In this document: one piece after another, positions 9,642 to 18,641 of the stretch
Position numbering within the stretch: position 1 is the first letter of the stretch
Layout: the number at the start of each line of letters is the position of its first letter
Source of the DNA: Chromatiales bacterium
Lineage (GTDB): Bacteria; Pseudomonadota; Gammaproteobacteria; Chromatiales; Chromatiaceae
NCBI GenBank assembly: GCA_024762475.1
Contig: JANTHJ010000001.1
Span: 88,510-140,581 of the forward strand
Direction: 5' to 3'
DNA length: 52,072 bases
Program-made: the position numbers and the translations under genes
Notes under the pieces: model-generated
What the model saw: only the letters and a program-made list of their open reading frames with translations
Told to the model about the DNA's origin: nothing
The model's database searches: none

Positions 9642-12386
9642 TCAAAACTCTTCCCATTCGCCGTCGAGCTCGATGGCCGCTCCCCGGCCTGCGGGCACCA
9701 CGGCAGGAGGCACGAATCTCGGCTTCGGCGCGACATCTGCCTGCGGCAGCTTCGCCGATGCCGGGGGAGTCTCGCCGGCCACCTTGAAGAACCCGACCAG
9801 TTGCCTCATCTCCCCCGCCTTCTCGTTGAGCGCCGCAGATGCGGCAGAGGTCTCTTCCGCCAGGGCGGCATTCTGCTGCGTGACTTCGTCCATGGCGGTT
9901 ACCGCCTGGTTGACCTGCTCGATACCGGACTGCTGCTCGCCAGAGGCCGCCGCTATCTCGGCCATGATGTCGCCTACCTTTTTCACATTGACCACGATGT
10001 CGTCCAGGGTGCTGCCGGATTCGTCCACCAACTCGCTGCCAGCCTTGACCTTGAGTACCGAATCCTGAATCAGGCCCTTGATCTCCTTCGCCGCTTCCGC
10101 GGAGCGCGAGGCCAGATTTCGCACCTCGGTCGCTACCACGGCGAAGCCCCTCCCCTGTTCGCCAGCGCGGGCGGCCTCCACCGAGGCGTTCAGAGCAAGC
10201 AGGTTGGTCTGGAAGGCAATCTCGTCGATAACCCCGATGATCTCCGCGATCCGCTCACTCGCATCATTGATCTCCTGCATCGCGGTCACGGCCCGACCCA
10301 CGACCTCCCCGCCCTGGTTGGCCCGCTGACTCGCGCCGGAGACCACCTGGTCGGCCGTCCGGGCGTTCTCCGCGTTGTTACGCACCGTCGAGGTCAGCTC
10401 CTCCATCGAGGCGGCAGTCTGCTGCAACGCCGAGGCCTGCTGCTCAGTACGCGCGGACAGGTTGGTGTTTCCGCTGCTGATCTCTCCCGAGGCAGTGGAA
10501 ATACTGTCCGATGCCGCGCACAACTGCTGCACGACCTGCTGAATATTCTGAATGGTCGCGTTCACGTCCTGCTTCACCCGATCGAACACGCCTGCGTATT
10601 CGCGGGTGATGGGCTGGGTCAGATCTCCTTCGGCCATCCGCTTCATCGCCGCTGCGACGTCGGTGAAGCCATTCTCCACCACATCCAGCAGCTGGTTCAT
10701 ACCCAGCCCCAGCTGTCGGAAGAAGCCATCCTTGCCATCCAGGGTGATGCGCCGTCCCAGCTCGCCGTTCCTGGCCGCAGCGACGATCCGGTCGATCTCG
10801 CGTTCGACTGCAACCTCCCCGGTGCGATTCTTCCATTCGACGACCGTACCCAGACGCTCGCCATCTGCTGCAACGACCGGGTTGGCGACGATATTGAGGG
10901 TCAGGCCCGCGACCTCCACCTCGCTCTGCACCGTGCCCCTGACATGGTCCAGCATGGCACGCTGGTGCGCGGGATCGCGATGAAAGACATCCATGTTGCT
11001 ACCCCTGAGCGCCGCGGCATCGAAATCGGGCAGGGCCTTGCGCAGATCCTCTTCCGCCTCTCCGAAGAGCCTTTCCAGGGCATGGTTTACATAGATGATA
11101 TCGTAGCCCTGATCGGCTACCATGACCGCGCTGGTCACGTTGTCCAGCGCCTCTCGTATACGCTGGTTCTCGGCGGCCTCGCGCCGTTCCTGTGTCCGCT
11201 GTTCCGCCTCGCGCCGAATCGCCTCCACCTCCGCAGTGCGATCCTCCCATTGCGTCACCCGCCCCAGATACTCGCCCGCTTGCCCGTAGACCGGATTCGC
11301 CACGAAGCGGATGTACCGTCCCTCCAGTTCGGTATCCATACTCACCCGCTCGGTCAGGGGTCTGGCGAAGACTTCCTTCACCGCCGAGTCTGAGAAATAG
11401 CCGCCGAGTGCCTTGCCGAGCAGATCGTCGATCACGAAACCGGGACGGCCCGCCGACAACACTGACGAAATGCCGTCGAAGAAGTCGCGGGCCGCATCGT
11501 TCATGTAGATCAGCTGGTTGGCCTCATCGGACACAGTCATCGCCGCATCGGCGTTGTCCAGCGCCGAGCGCATGCGCCCGTTCTCCGCCAGCTGTCCGTT
11601 CATCTCGCCAATCTTGTCCCGCAGTTCGTTTCGCATCTGCAACAGCGAGCGATAGAGCCCCGTGGCTTGCGGCTCATCCTCCTGCAGCTGCTCCAGATCG
11701 CCCGCCGCGATGGTGTCGGCGATCTTCTGCAGCGCGGCGGGATCGTGCCCTATCGTGCGGAAGATACCGCGGAATACCCAACCCATTGTCACCACCACGA
11801 ACAGGAAGGCGACTACCCCGCCCGCCGTGACGTAGAGGAGCGAAGAGGACATCTCCCGGTCACGTGCGGCCTGTTCGGAAAGTGTCTGGCGCACTCGTTC
11901 GAGAAAAGGTGAGAGTCGGTCGGAAAGGGCCTCCGCCGCGGCGTCGAAGTCGCCCATCACGGCATTTCCTGCCGCCGGCCCACCTTCGACATAGGCGCTG
12001 GCCATTTGCTTGCCCACCTCGTAATAACGGTCGAAATCAGCGTCCATCGCCAGATACTGGTGCCGGCTCTGCGGGTCCAGCTCGACCAGGCGGCCGATCA
12101 GCGCCTTGAACCGGCTCGCCGACTTCGCGGCCTCCTCGAAACCGTCATTCAGTCCGTCCTGGCCGCGCGTTGCACTGATATCGGACAGCCATTGCTGGAC
12201 CTCGACCACGGTCATATTCAACTGGTGTACCAGATCCATCAACGGCACTTGATGATCGAGCAGGCGTCCGGTGTGAGCCCCCAGATCCCGTTCAGATTTC
12301 AGGATCATGCCTACGGTGACACCCGCCACCAGGACAAGTGCTGCCATCACCATGGCGAGCTGCTGCTTCAAGGAAAATCGCGACAT
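9642..12386 (-). CDS. Methyl-accepting chemotaxis protein with 4-helix sensor, two PAS domains and CheR/CheB-docking tail
   Basis: Inner-membrane chemoreceptor of 914 residues. Order seen: TM1 (about 8-30), periplasmic helical ligand domain, TM2 (about 177-200), HAMP-like linker, PAS 1 (about 269-380), PAS 2 (about 407-520), a second HAMP-like segment, then the signalling coiled coil with the hallmark tip [20 protein letters not shown] (about 720). A Pro-rich flexible linker leads to a terminal EWEEF, matching the xWxxF pentapeptide that tethers CheR and CheB. Start ATG 12386 is chosen because GGGAGG lies nine bases upstream; an ATG six bases earlier is too close. The porin follows immediately. 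PAS domains suggest redox, heme or flavin sensing besides a periplasmic signal. No che genes are nearby. Confidence 0.93.
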   Translation of the reverse strand: MSRFSLKQQLAMVMAALVLVAGVTVGMILKSERDLGAHTGRLLDHQVPLMDLVHQLNMTVVEVQQWLSDISATRGQDGLNDGFEEAAKSASRFKALIGRLVELDPQSRHQYLAMDADFDRYYEVGKQMASAYVEGGPAAGNAVMGDFDAAAEALSDRLSPFLERVRQTLSEQAARDREMSSSLLYVTAGGVVAFLFVVVTMGWVFRGIFRTIGHDPAALQKIADTIAAGDLEQLQEDEPQATGLYRSLLQMRNELRDKIGEMNGQLAENGRMRSALDNADAAMTVSDEANQLIYMNDAARDFFDGISSVLSAGRPGFVIDDLLGKALGGYFSDSAVKEVFARPLTERVSMDTELEGRYIRFVANPVYGQAGEYLGRVTQWEDRTAEVEAIRREAEQRTQERREAAENQRIREALDNVTSAVMVADQGYDIIYVNHALERLFGEAEEDLRKALPDFDAAALRGSNMDVFHRDPAHQRAMLDHVRGTVQSEVEVAGLTLNIVANPVVAADGERLGTVVEWKNRTGEVAVEREIDRIVAAARNGELGRRITLDGKDGFFRQLGLGMNQLLDVVENGFTDVAAAMKRMAEGDLTQPITREYAGVFDRVKQDVNATIQNIQQVVQQLCAASDSISTASGEISSGNTNLSARTEQQASALQQTAASMEELTSTVRNNAENARTADQVVSGASQRANQGGEVVGRAVTAMQEINDASERIAEIIGVIDEIAFQTNLLALNASVEAARAGEQGRGFAVVATEVRNLASRSAEAAKEIKGLIQDSVLKVKAGSELVDESGSTLDDIVVNVKKVGDIMAEIAAASGEQQSGIEQVNQAVTAMDEVTQQNAALAEETSAASAALNEKAGEMRQLVGFFKVAGETPPASAKLPQADVAPKPRFVPPAVVPAGRGAAIELDGEWEEF

Positions 12387-12421
12387 CGACATCCGCCTCC
12401 CGATACATGAGGTTCCAGCCC

Positions 12422-12436
12422 TTTCAGCGGCTGAAA
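12422..12436. promoter_or_regulatory. Short palindrome upstream of the chemoreceptor gene
   Basis: TTTCAG and CTGAAA face each other across three bases, 36 bases upstream of the chemoreceptor start, in the 162-base gap after livF. This may be an operator or a small hairpin. No T-run follows on either strand, so it is not a standard terminator and the importer transcript may read into the chemoreceptor. Confidence 0.3.
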
Positions 12437-12548
12437 CATGGGAGGCTTTAGTAGAGCGGTCGAGAGCCCCTGCGGGCGCCATCTGGTCGCGCCCGACTCA
12501 GAGGCTTGGGGGTGCGCTCCGGGGGACTGACCGGATTCCCCGTAAAAC

Positions 12549-13313
12549 TCAAATGGCCAGGTATTCCTCGCGCAACTCGTGGTTGTCCAGCACCTCCTGG
12601 GCAGTCCCGTCGAAGACCACGTTTCCCATATCGAGGATCACCGCGCGATCGGCCAGATTCAGCGCGGCGATGGCGTTCTGCTCGACGATGATAGTCGTGA
12701 TACCGAGCTCGCGGATGCTCTCGAGGATCCGCTCGATCTCCTGCACGATGACCGGCGCCAACCCCTCGTAGGGCTCGTCCAGCAGCAGCAATTTCACATC
12801 TCGGGCCAGGGCGCGAGCGACCGCCAGCATCTGCTGTTCGCCTCCGGACATGGTGACAGCCTCTTGGCTGCGCCGTTCCGCCAGGCGCGGAAAATGCTCG
12901 TAGATACGCTCCTTGCTCCAGCCGTGCGGCGGTGCGATCTGCGCCAGGTCCAATGACTCCTCGACCGTCAGTCCGGGAATGATGCGTCGGTCCTCGGGGA
13001 CCAGCTGGATACCGGAGCGAGCCGCCTGCCAGGTACTCATCTCGTGTATCGGCTGGTGGTCCAACCATACCTCCCCGTGCTTCATCTCGGGCGTATCCAG
13101 TCGTGCGATGGTGCGCAGGGTCGAGGTCTTGCCGGCCCCGTTGCGTCCCAGCAGGGCGAGAATCTCCCCTTCGCGGATGTCGAAGCTCACTCCCTGCACG
13201 ATATAGCTCTCGCCATAGTATGAGTGCAACTCCCAGGCCGAGAAGAAGGCAGGTGAGGTTCCCTTCGCCTTGATAGGCGGGGTCTTGGGTGCCCGCTTGG
13301 TGGTGAACGTCAT
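12549..13313 (-). CDS. livF: Branched-chain-amino-acid-type ABC transporter ATPase (LivF-like)
   Basis: Second ATPase of a HAAT-family importer. 254 residues with Walker A GRNGAGKTS, signature MSGGEQQ, Walker B LLLLDEPYEGL and switch His replaced by Gln in the TIIVEQNA motif, which is normal for LivF proteins. An unusual N-terminal extension of about 28 residues rich in Lys/Pro/Thr precedes the ATPase core. The ATG overlaps the livG stop in an ATGA, giving translational coupling. It is the last gene of the importer operon. The symbol reflects family only; the cargo could be an amino acid, urea, amide or short acid. Confidence 0.9.
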   Translation of the reverse strand: MTFTTKRAPKTPPIKAKGTSPAFFSAWELHSYYGESYIVQGVSFDIREGEILALLGRNGAGKTSTLRTIARLDTPEMKHGEVWLDHQPIHEMSTWQAARSGIQLVPEDRRIIPGLTVEESLDLAQIAPPHGWSKERIYEHFPRLAERRSQEAVTMSGGEQQMLAVARALARDVKLLLLDEPYEGLAPVIVQEIERILESIRELGITTIIVEQNAIAALNLADRAVILDMGNVVFDGTAQEVLDNHELREEYLAI

Positions 13314-14089
13314 ACCTCTGCACTCCCCAGGTAGGCCTCGCGCACCTTCGGGTGCCCCTTGATCTCGTCCGGATGGCCCTCGGCGATGATGGCGCCCTGC
13401 GCCAATACGCTGATCCGGTCGGCCAGGCTGAAGACCACATGCATGTCATGCTCGATGATCACCTTGGTCATACCGCTGGCCTTGATCTTCTTCAGCAGCT
13501 CGATCGTCCGATTGGTATCGTGCCTCGCCATGCCGGCAGTGGGCTCATCGAGCAACAGCAGCTTGGGGTGCTGAATCAGGCACATCGCCAATTCGAGCCG
13601 CCGCTTGTTGCCCCGTGACAGATTGCCAGCATGATGATGCGCCTCATCGGCCATATCCAGGTCCTCCAGCAAGACCATCGCCTCGTCCTCCACCGCCTTT
13701 TCGTCCCGCAGGGGTTCGAAGGGGTTGAAACGAAAGGTCCCTTCCTTGTGCGCAAAGGCCGGCAGCATTACATTCTGCAACAGCGACAGGTCGGGAAAGA
13801 TTGCAGGGGTCTGGAAGACCCGGGAGATGCCCAGCTGATTGATGTCATGGGGCTTCAATTTACCCTGCGTCAGATCGGTACCGAGAAAGCGGATGCTCCC
13901 GCTATCGGGCCTCAACAGCCCGATACAGGTATTCAACAAGGTCGACTTGCCAGCGCCGTTCGGCCCGATGATGGCATGGGTCTTTCCCTGCTCGATCTTG
14001 AGGTTGATGTCCGAGAGTGCTTGCAGCCCCCCGAAGGCCTTGTTGACCCCGGCGATCTCGAGCACGATATTGGACCCCTGCGCGCTCAT
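13310..14089 (-). CDS. livG: Branched-chain-amino-acid-type ABC transporter ATPase (LivG-like)
   Basis: First ATPase of the importer, 259 residues. Walker A is GPNGAGKST, signature [12 protein letters not shown], Walker [12 protein letters not shown] and the switch His is in VIIEHDM. The signature motif LSRGN replaces the common LSYGQ seen in most LivG proteins. The frame continues far upstream, but that part is the livM gene in another frame. The true start ATG 14089 overlaps the livM stop as ATGA. It works as a heterodimer with the LivF-like ATPase beneath the LivH/LivM-like permeases. Confidence 0.9.
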   Translation of the reverse strand: MSAQGSNIVLEIAGVNKAFGGLQALSDINLKIEQGKTHAIIGPNGAGKSTLLNTCIGLLRPDSGSIRFLGTDLTQGKLKPHDINQLGISRVFQTPAIFPDLSLLQNVMLPAFAHKEGTFRFNPFEPLRDEKAVEDEAMVLLEDLDMADEAHHHAGNLSRGNKRRLELAMCLIQHPKLLLLDEPTAGMARHDTNRTIELLKKIKASGMTKVIIEHDMHVVFSLADRISVLAQGAIIAEGHPDEIKGHPKVREAYLGSAEV

Positions 14090-15225
14090 TGCGCTCCCTC
14101 CCCTGCCTTGCCCGGCCTGCGCCGGAACAGACCCTGGATACGCCGGAAGCCCTCGATGATGCCACCCGGCAGGAAGATGATAATCACCATGAACAGCGCC
14201 CCCAGGGTAAGGTGCCAACCGTCGCCCACGAATGGCGAAGTCAGCGTCACCATCAGGTCGTTCAACCAGCCGGGCAGGAAGTCGAACGCCTGGTGCAGAC
14301 TCTGCTCGTTGACCGCCGAGAAGATATTCTCGAAATACTTGATGGTGGCCGCACCGATCACCGGTCCCAGCAGAGTGCCGACGCCACCAAGAATGGTCAT
14401 CAGCACCACCTCCCCGGAAGCGGTCCATTGCATGCGCTCGGCACCGGCCAGCGGGTCCACGATTGCCATCAGGGAGCCGGCCAGTCCGGCATAGATCCCC
14501 GAGATCACAAACGCACTGAGCAGGTAGGGCCGGGGATTGAAGCCGGTGTATTCCATGCGCGTCTGGTTGCTCTTGATGGCGACGAGCTTCATCCCGTAGG
14601 GTGAGCGGAAAATTCTCATGGCTACCCAGAACCCGAGAATCAGGATGACCGCACAAAAATAGAACCCGGCGTAGCCCTTCAGTGTCACCCCGAACAGATC
14701 GGCAAGCGGAGACCCCTGCACCTGAACGCCGAACAGGCCGTCGATCACGCGCGGATCGTCCCGCAATACCCTCAGCCCCGTCTCGCCATTGGTGATAGGA
14801 GTAAGCACCGAATAGGCCATGTTGTAAGACATCTGCGCGAACGCCAGCGTCAGAATGGAGAAATAGATGCCGGTCCGACGCAGGCTCAGGAAGCCGATCA
14901 CCACCGCAAATACTGCAGAGATCACCACCGACAGCAACACCGCCGGTATTACGTTCATCGACAACAGCTTGAACGACCATACCGTCGCGTAGGACCCAAC
15001 ACCGAGAAAGGCGGCATGGCCGAAAGAGAGATAACCGGTGAGCCCGAACAGCAGGTTGTAGCCAATCGCGAACAGGCCGAAGATCGCAAACTTCTGTAAC
15101 AGATCGGGATAGCCTGCACCGATGGATTGTGCCCACACAGGTGCGGTCAGCACCACCGCAGAAAACACGGCCAGGACCAGGTAGTCGCGCAAGGAGGTCG
15201 AGGCAATAATGATACGGGTCTGCAT
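14086..15225 (-). CDS. livM: ABC importer permease (LivM-like)
   Basis: Inner-membrane permease of 379 residues with the typical LivM block [20 protein letters not shown] near residue 60 and about ten hydrophobic helices. The segment around [20 protein letters not shown] holds the usual EAA-type coupling loop before [14 protein letters not shown]. It carries longer soluble loops than E. coli LivM between helices (around residues 140-180). The gene starts 10 bases after the livH stop and overlaps livG by four bases. Confidence 0.9.
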   Translation of the reverse strand: MQTRIIIASTSLRDYLVLAVFSAVVLTAPVWAQSIGAGYPDLLQKFAIFGLFAIGYNLLFGLTGYLSFGHAAFLGVGSYATVWSFKLLSMNVIPAVLLSVVISAVFAVVIGFLSLRRTGIYFSILTLAFAQMSYNMAYSVLTPITNGETGLRVLRDDPRVIDGLFGVQVQGSPLADLFGVTLKGYAGFYFCAVILILGFWVAMRIFRSPYGMKLVAIKSNQTRMEYTGFNPRPYLLSAFVISGIYAGLAGSLMAIVDPLAGAERMQWTASGEVVLMTILGGVGTLLGPVIGAATIKYFENIFSAVNEQSLHQAFDFLPGWLNDLMVTLTSPFVGDGWHLTLGALFMVIIIFLPGGIIEGFRRIQGLFRRRPGKAGEGAQ

Positions 15226-15235
15226 GATCTCTTCC

Positions 15236-16234
15236 TCAATCCTTGCCCATCAGGCCGCGAGGCCTGACCAAAAGGATAATGACCGCCACCAGGTAGATGA
15301 TGATCTGATCGATCCCCGGCAGAATGGATTTGATCTCGTTCATTGCGAAGAACGACTGCAGGATACCCAGCAGAAACCCTGCTGCGACCGCGCCCGGCAG
15401 CGACCCCATGCCGCCTACCACGACCACCACGAAGGAGAGCACCAGAAAGTCCATCCCCATGTGGTAGTCAGGAGAAAGTATGGGCGTATACATAACACCG
15501 GCCAGCCCGGCCACGACCGCCGCAAGGCCGAACACAATGGTAAAGCGCTTCTGGATGTTGATCCCGAGCAGGCTCACCGTCTCGCGATCGTGCATGCCGG
15601 CACGTACCACCATGCCGAAGGTCGTGAACTGCAGGAAGGCGAACACCCCGCCGATCACCAATAGCGAAAACAACAGGTAGATCAGGCGCCACCAGGGATA
15701 AGTGATCCCCGGGATACCGAAAACCGCCCCGATATCCACGCTGGTTGCCACCGCTTCGGGGGCAGACACGGGAATGGGATTGGCGCCATAGAAGGATTTC
15801 ACGATCTCCTGGAGAACGATCGCCAGACCAAAGGTGACCAGGATCTGGTCGGCGTGGTCGCGCTTGTAGAAATAGCGAATCAGGCCCCGCTCCATGACCA
15901 GCCCAATCAACAACATCACTGGAATAGCAATCAGGACGGAGATCGGCACAGAGTATTCGATGACCGTGCGGCCGACATCTCCCCACCACACCTCGAGGTA
16001 GGGCACTTCCTTGTAGGCCTCGAAGAAGGTGATGCTGGGGTCGCGCACGCGCATGGAGATCGTCAGCAGCTCTTGCACGCTCACCGCCACGAAGGCACCC
16101 AGCATGAACAGGGCGCCATGGGCGAAGTTCACCACGCCCAGCGTCCCGAAGACCAGGCTCAATCCCAGGGCAATGAGTGCGTAGGCCCCACCCTTGTCGA
16201 GGCCATTGAGTATCTGCAGCAGTATTGCTTCCAT
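15236..16234 (-). CDS. livH: ABC importer permease (LivH-like)
   Basis: Inner-membrane permease of 332 residues, eight or more helices. The N-terminal [20 protein letters not shown] and the later [20 protein letters not shown] are signature blocks of LivH/UrtB permeases. About 40 extra polar residues (near 55-95) lie between the first two membrane blocks. Start ATG 16234 has only a weak GA-rich ribosome site. It follows the binding-protein gene by 154 bases that include a stable hairpin. Confidence 0.9.
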   Translation of the reverse strand: MEAILLQILNGLDKGGAYALIALGLSLVFGTLGVVNFAHGALFMLGAFVAVSVQELLTISMRVRDPSITFFEAYKEVPYLEVWWGDVGRTVIEYSVPISVLIAIPVMLLIGLVMERGLIRYFYKRDHADQILVTFGLAIVLQEIVKSFYGANPIPVSAPEAVATSVDIGAVFGIPGITYPWWRLIYLLFSLLVIGGVFAFLQFTTFGMVVRAGMHDRETVSLLGINIQKRFTIVFGLAAVVAGLAGVMYTPILSPDYHMGMDFLVLSFVVVVVGGMGSLPGAVAAGFLLGILQSFFAMNEIKSILPGIDQIIIYLVAVIILLVRPRGLMGKD

Positions 16235-16263
16235 AGCCGGATCGTCTTCTTCAATGAGAATGA

Positions 16264-16288
16264 GGGCAGGCCCGTTACGGACCTGCCC
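16264..16288 (-). terminator. Intercistronic hairpin between binding-protein and permease genes
   Basis: Read on the minus strand, GGGCAGG pairs with CCTGCCC and the inner bases add a U-G wobble plus CCG/CGG, giving an 11-bp stem with a three-base loop. No T-run follows, so this is more likely an attenuator or RNA-stabilising hairpin that keeps binding-protein mRNA in excess over the permease mRNA, a common arrangement in ABC import operons. Confidence 0.6.
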
Positions 16289-16388
16289 TTGTGCTCGTCA
16301 TCGCTGCCCGCAGGCCCCGCAATGCCTTACCTCCAACGGCACTTCCCTGTGCCGCCCCTGCAGGGTGAGAGGCAATGCGCAGGCGCCG

Positions 16389-17732
16389 TCAGGCGTTGCA
16401 CTGTCCCAGCTCACCACCAAAGATCGACGGATCGTACTCGACCTGGGAACGTGGTACGACCTTTGCGACCTCGAGCAGGTCGAACTGAGAACTCGGCTTC
16501 TCCTTACCTCGCACCACCAGCACGTCCTTGAAGCACTGGTGGTCCGCGGCGCGGTACTCGGTCGGACCATTGCCCATGCCGTCGAACTTGAAGCCCTCCA
16601 GCGCCTCGATCACCCCACAGGGGTTGAAGGTGCCGGCCATCTCGCAGGCATTGGCATACAGCAGCGTCTGCACATAGCAGGTGTGTGCGGCCTGCGAAGG
16701 CGGGAAGCCGTATTCCTTGCCGAACGACGCCACGAAGGCCTTGGAGCCCTCATCGGTCAGCGACCAGTTCCAGTTGGTGGAACCATAAATGCCCTTGATG
16801 GCATCGCCGGCACCCTGGGCCATCAGACGCGAGAACAGCGGCACGACAATCTGGAACTGTTTGCCGTTGACCATCTTGTCGCGCAGGCCGAACTGCACTG
16901 CCTGGGTCAGCGAGTTGACCATGTCCTTGCCATAGTGGTTGAGGATCAGGACATCGGCGCCGGAGTTGAGTACCGGGGTGATGTACTGCGAGAAATCACC
17001 GGCACCGAGTGGCGTACGCACCGTGGCGACCGTCTTCCACCCCAGCGCCTCGGTGGCGTTCTTGATGGACTCTTCCTGGGTCCAGCCCCAGGTATAGTCG
17101 GCGGTCAGGTGATAGGCCTTGCGGTCCTTGCCATACTCCTCAGCCAGCACCGGGGCCAGGGCCTGGCCGGACATGTAGGCGTTGAAGAAGTGGCGGAAAC
17201 CGTGCTTGCGCTTGTCCTTGCCGGTAGTGTCATTGGAGTGGGTCAGGCCGGCCATGAAGATCACGCCTGCCTCCTGGCACAGGGACTGCACCGCGATGGC
17301 GACGCCGGACGAGGAACCGCCTGAGATCATCAGGGCGCCGTCCTTCTCGATCATGCGCTTGGCCGAGGCGCGGGCCGCATCGGACTTGGTCTGCGTATCA
17401 CCGGTCACGTAGGCGACCTTCTTGCCAAGGATTCCGTTGCCCTTCAGGCTGGACGGCTTCATGGTATTGAGCATGCCGCCATCGCCCTCGCCATTGAGAT
17501 GCTTCACGGCGAGCTTGAAGGCACGCAGCTCGTCCGCTCCCTCGTCGGCATAGGCGCCGGTCTGCGGGACATTGAAGCCCAGGGTCACGGTGGCACCCTT
17601 CGGCTCGTTGACGAAGGCATGCGCGTTGCGAATCAGGATGGTGGGTGCGGCACCTACGGCCGCGGTGGCGATGGATGCCTTGAGGAATCCACGGCGGGAC
17701 AGGGTCCCGAATTTCTTATCGTCGTCAGACAT
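16389..17732 (-). CDS. HAAT-type ABC importer substrate-binding protein, Tat-exported
   Basis: Periplasmic type-I binding protein of 447 residues for the LivHMGF-like importer. The N-terminus carries a twin-arginine motif (LSRRGFLKAS) followed by a moderately hydrophobic stretch and ILIRNAHA, so it is probably exported folded. The mature part starts GATVTLGFNVPQTGAYADEG, typical of the amino acid/urea/amide family, and contains ISGGSSSGVAIAVQ, the usual ligand loop. Start ATG 17732 has GGAGG nine bases upstream; an earlier in-frame start lacks this. Four cysteines in the C-terminal third may form disulfides. It is divergent from the LuxR-type regulator gene. The ligand is not determinable; short carboxylates or amides are plausible given the neighbouring acetate-type regulators. 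Confidence 0.88.
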   Translation of the reverse strand: MSDDDKKFGTLSRRGFLKASIATAAVGAAPTILIRNAHAFVNEPKGATVTLGFNVPQTGAYADEGADELRAFKLAVKHLNGEGDGGMLNTMKPSSLKGNGILGKKVAYVTGDTQTKSDAARASAKRMIEKDGALMISGGSSSGVAIAVQSLCQEAGVIFMAGLTHSNDTTGKDKRKHGFRHFFNAYMSGQALAPVLAEEYGKDRKAYHLTADYTWGWTQEESIKNATEALGWKTVATVRTPLGAGDFSQYITPVLNSGADVLILNHYGKDMVNSLTQAVQFGLRDKMVNGKQFQIVVPLFSRLMAQGAGDAIKGIYGSTNWNWSLTDEGSKAFVASFGKEYGFPPSQAAHTCYVQTLLYANACEMAGTFNPCGVIEALEGFKFDGMGNGPTEYRAADHQCFKDVLVVRGKEKPSSQFDLLEVAKVVPRSQVEYDPSIFGGELGQCNA

Positions 17733-17904
17733 ATGCTCTATCCTCCGGGTTCGGTCACCCACCCTGCGGGCGATCCAGAAAGCGTCCTGGCGCGGACGGG
17801 ATTTTGAGAGCCTGCAGGCTCGCTCCGACTGCCGGTGTTTCGCGGGCCCGGGCAGACCATGCAGGTCACGGCGGGACTATGGCAACACCCCGGTTTGCAT
17901 ACAA

Positions 17905-17920
17905 TTAGACTTTAGTCGAA
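17905..17920. promoter_or_regulatory. Imperfect palindrome in the divergent control region of importer and regulator
   Basis: TT-A-GACT-TT-AGTC-G-AA forms a 16-base dyad in the 238-base gap between the binding-protein gene and the LuxR-type regulator gene. A good minus-10-like TACAAT (17900-17905, plus) abuts it and TCTAAT (minus, 17909-17904) lies within it, yet neither has a recognisable minus 35. That pattern suits activator-dependent promoters. The regulator encoded next door is the natural candidate to bind here. Confidence 0.45.
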
Positions 17921-17970
17921 TACCTCCGCCGGGCAGGGGGAAGCATAATCCCGAAAGGATTGAGGAGAGC

Positions 17971-18636
17971 ATGCCGGAAACCGCTGGCGAGATGGACACC
18001 CATATCATCGTTGCAGACGACCACCCGCTGTTCCGCGACGCAGTGACGCACCTGCTCGAGCGGAGCATACCGGGCGTGCGCGTCAGCCAGGTGGAGACCT
18101 TTCGCCAGCTCAATGAGCGCTTGACAGAGGGCCTCTCGCCTAGCCTGGTGCTGCTCGACCTCAAGCTGAGCGACACCCGCGGTCTGGATGGGCTGCTGCT
18201 GCTCAAGAAACACTACCCTTCACTGCCCATCCTGATCATCTCCGCCTTCGACGAAGACAAGGTCGTGCAGATGGCCATGCAGTGTGGCGCCAGTGGCTTC
18301 GTGCCCAAACGCCTGGAGATGGAGCGCATGGCCGAAGCGATCCAGGCGGTGCTGGATGGAGACATGTGGTTCCCTGAGCTGGAATCGAGCGAAGAGGAGC
18401 CGCCGCTGGATACGCGCGCGCTGGTCGAATCCCTTACCCCTGCACAGCTGCGTGTATTGTCCTTGTTGCGGGATGGCATGCCCAGCAAGGAAATGGCCGC
18501 CGCCATGTCGGTCACAGAAGCGACTGTCAAGGCGCACCTGACAGAGATCTTTCGCAAGCTGAAGGTGAAGAACCGCACCCAGGCGGTGCTGGTGACCCAG
18601 GACCTCGACCTGCCCTCACAAGGGCTTCCCGAGTAA
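17971..18636 (+). CDS. LuxR/NarL-family response regulator, CrbR/ErdR/AgmR-like
   Basis: Cytoplasmic DNA-binding response regulator of 221 residues. Receiver domain: DDHP acidic pair near residue 16, phospho-Asp in LVLLDLKLSD (about 63) and Lys in GFVPKRLE. A LuxR-type helix-turn-helix covers about residues 152-210 (LTPAQLRVL to KLKVKNRTQA). CrbR/ErdR homologues activate acetyl-CoA synthetase and related C2 metabolism. Start ATG 17971 has GAGGA four bases upstream; ATG 17992 is an alternative. It converges on the hybrid kinase gene with five bases between stops, so the two mRNAs probably overlap at their 3' ends. Pairing with that kinase is inferred from the family's known CrbS-CrbR partnership and adjacency. 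Confidence 0.85.
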   Translation: MPETAGEMDTHIIVADDHPLFRDAVTHLLERSIPGVRVSQVETFRQLNERLTEGLSPSLVLLDLKLSDTRGLDGLLLLKKHYPSLPILIISAFDEDKVVQMAMQCGASGFVPKRLEMERMAEAIQAVLDGDMWFPELESSEEEPPLDTRALVESLTPAQLRVLSLLRDGMPSKEMAAAMSVTEATVKAHLTEIFRKLKVKNRTQAVLVTQDLDLPSQGLPE

Positions 18637-18641
18637 CCACC

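Noticed and set aside
9339-11393. 684-codon plus-strand open frame
   Set aside because: Antisense to the chemoreceptor; composition rich in Arg/His/Leu without domain motifs.
14090-15136. Long N-terminal extension of the livG frame
   Set aside because: This part is the livM gene read in another frame; the ATGA overlap fixes the livG start at 14089.
17881-17900. Possible sigma54 promoter (GG...GC) upstream of the LuxR-type regulator
   Set aside because: The GG to GC spacing is 14 rather than 10 bases, so it does not fit the minus 24/minus 12 rule.
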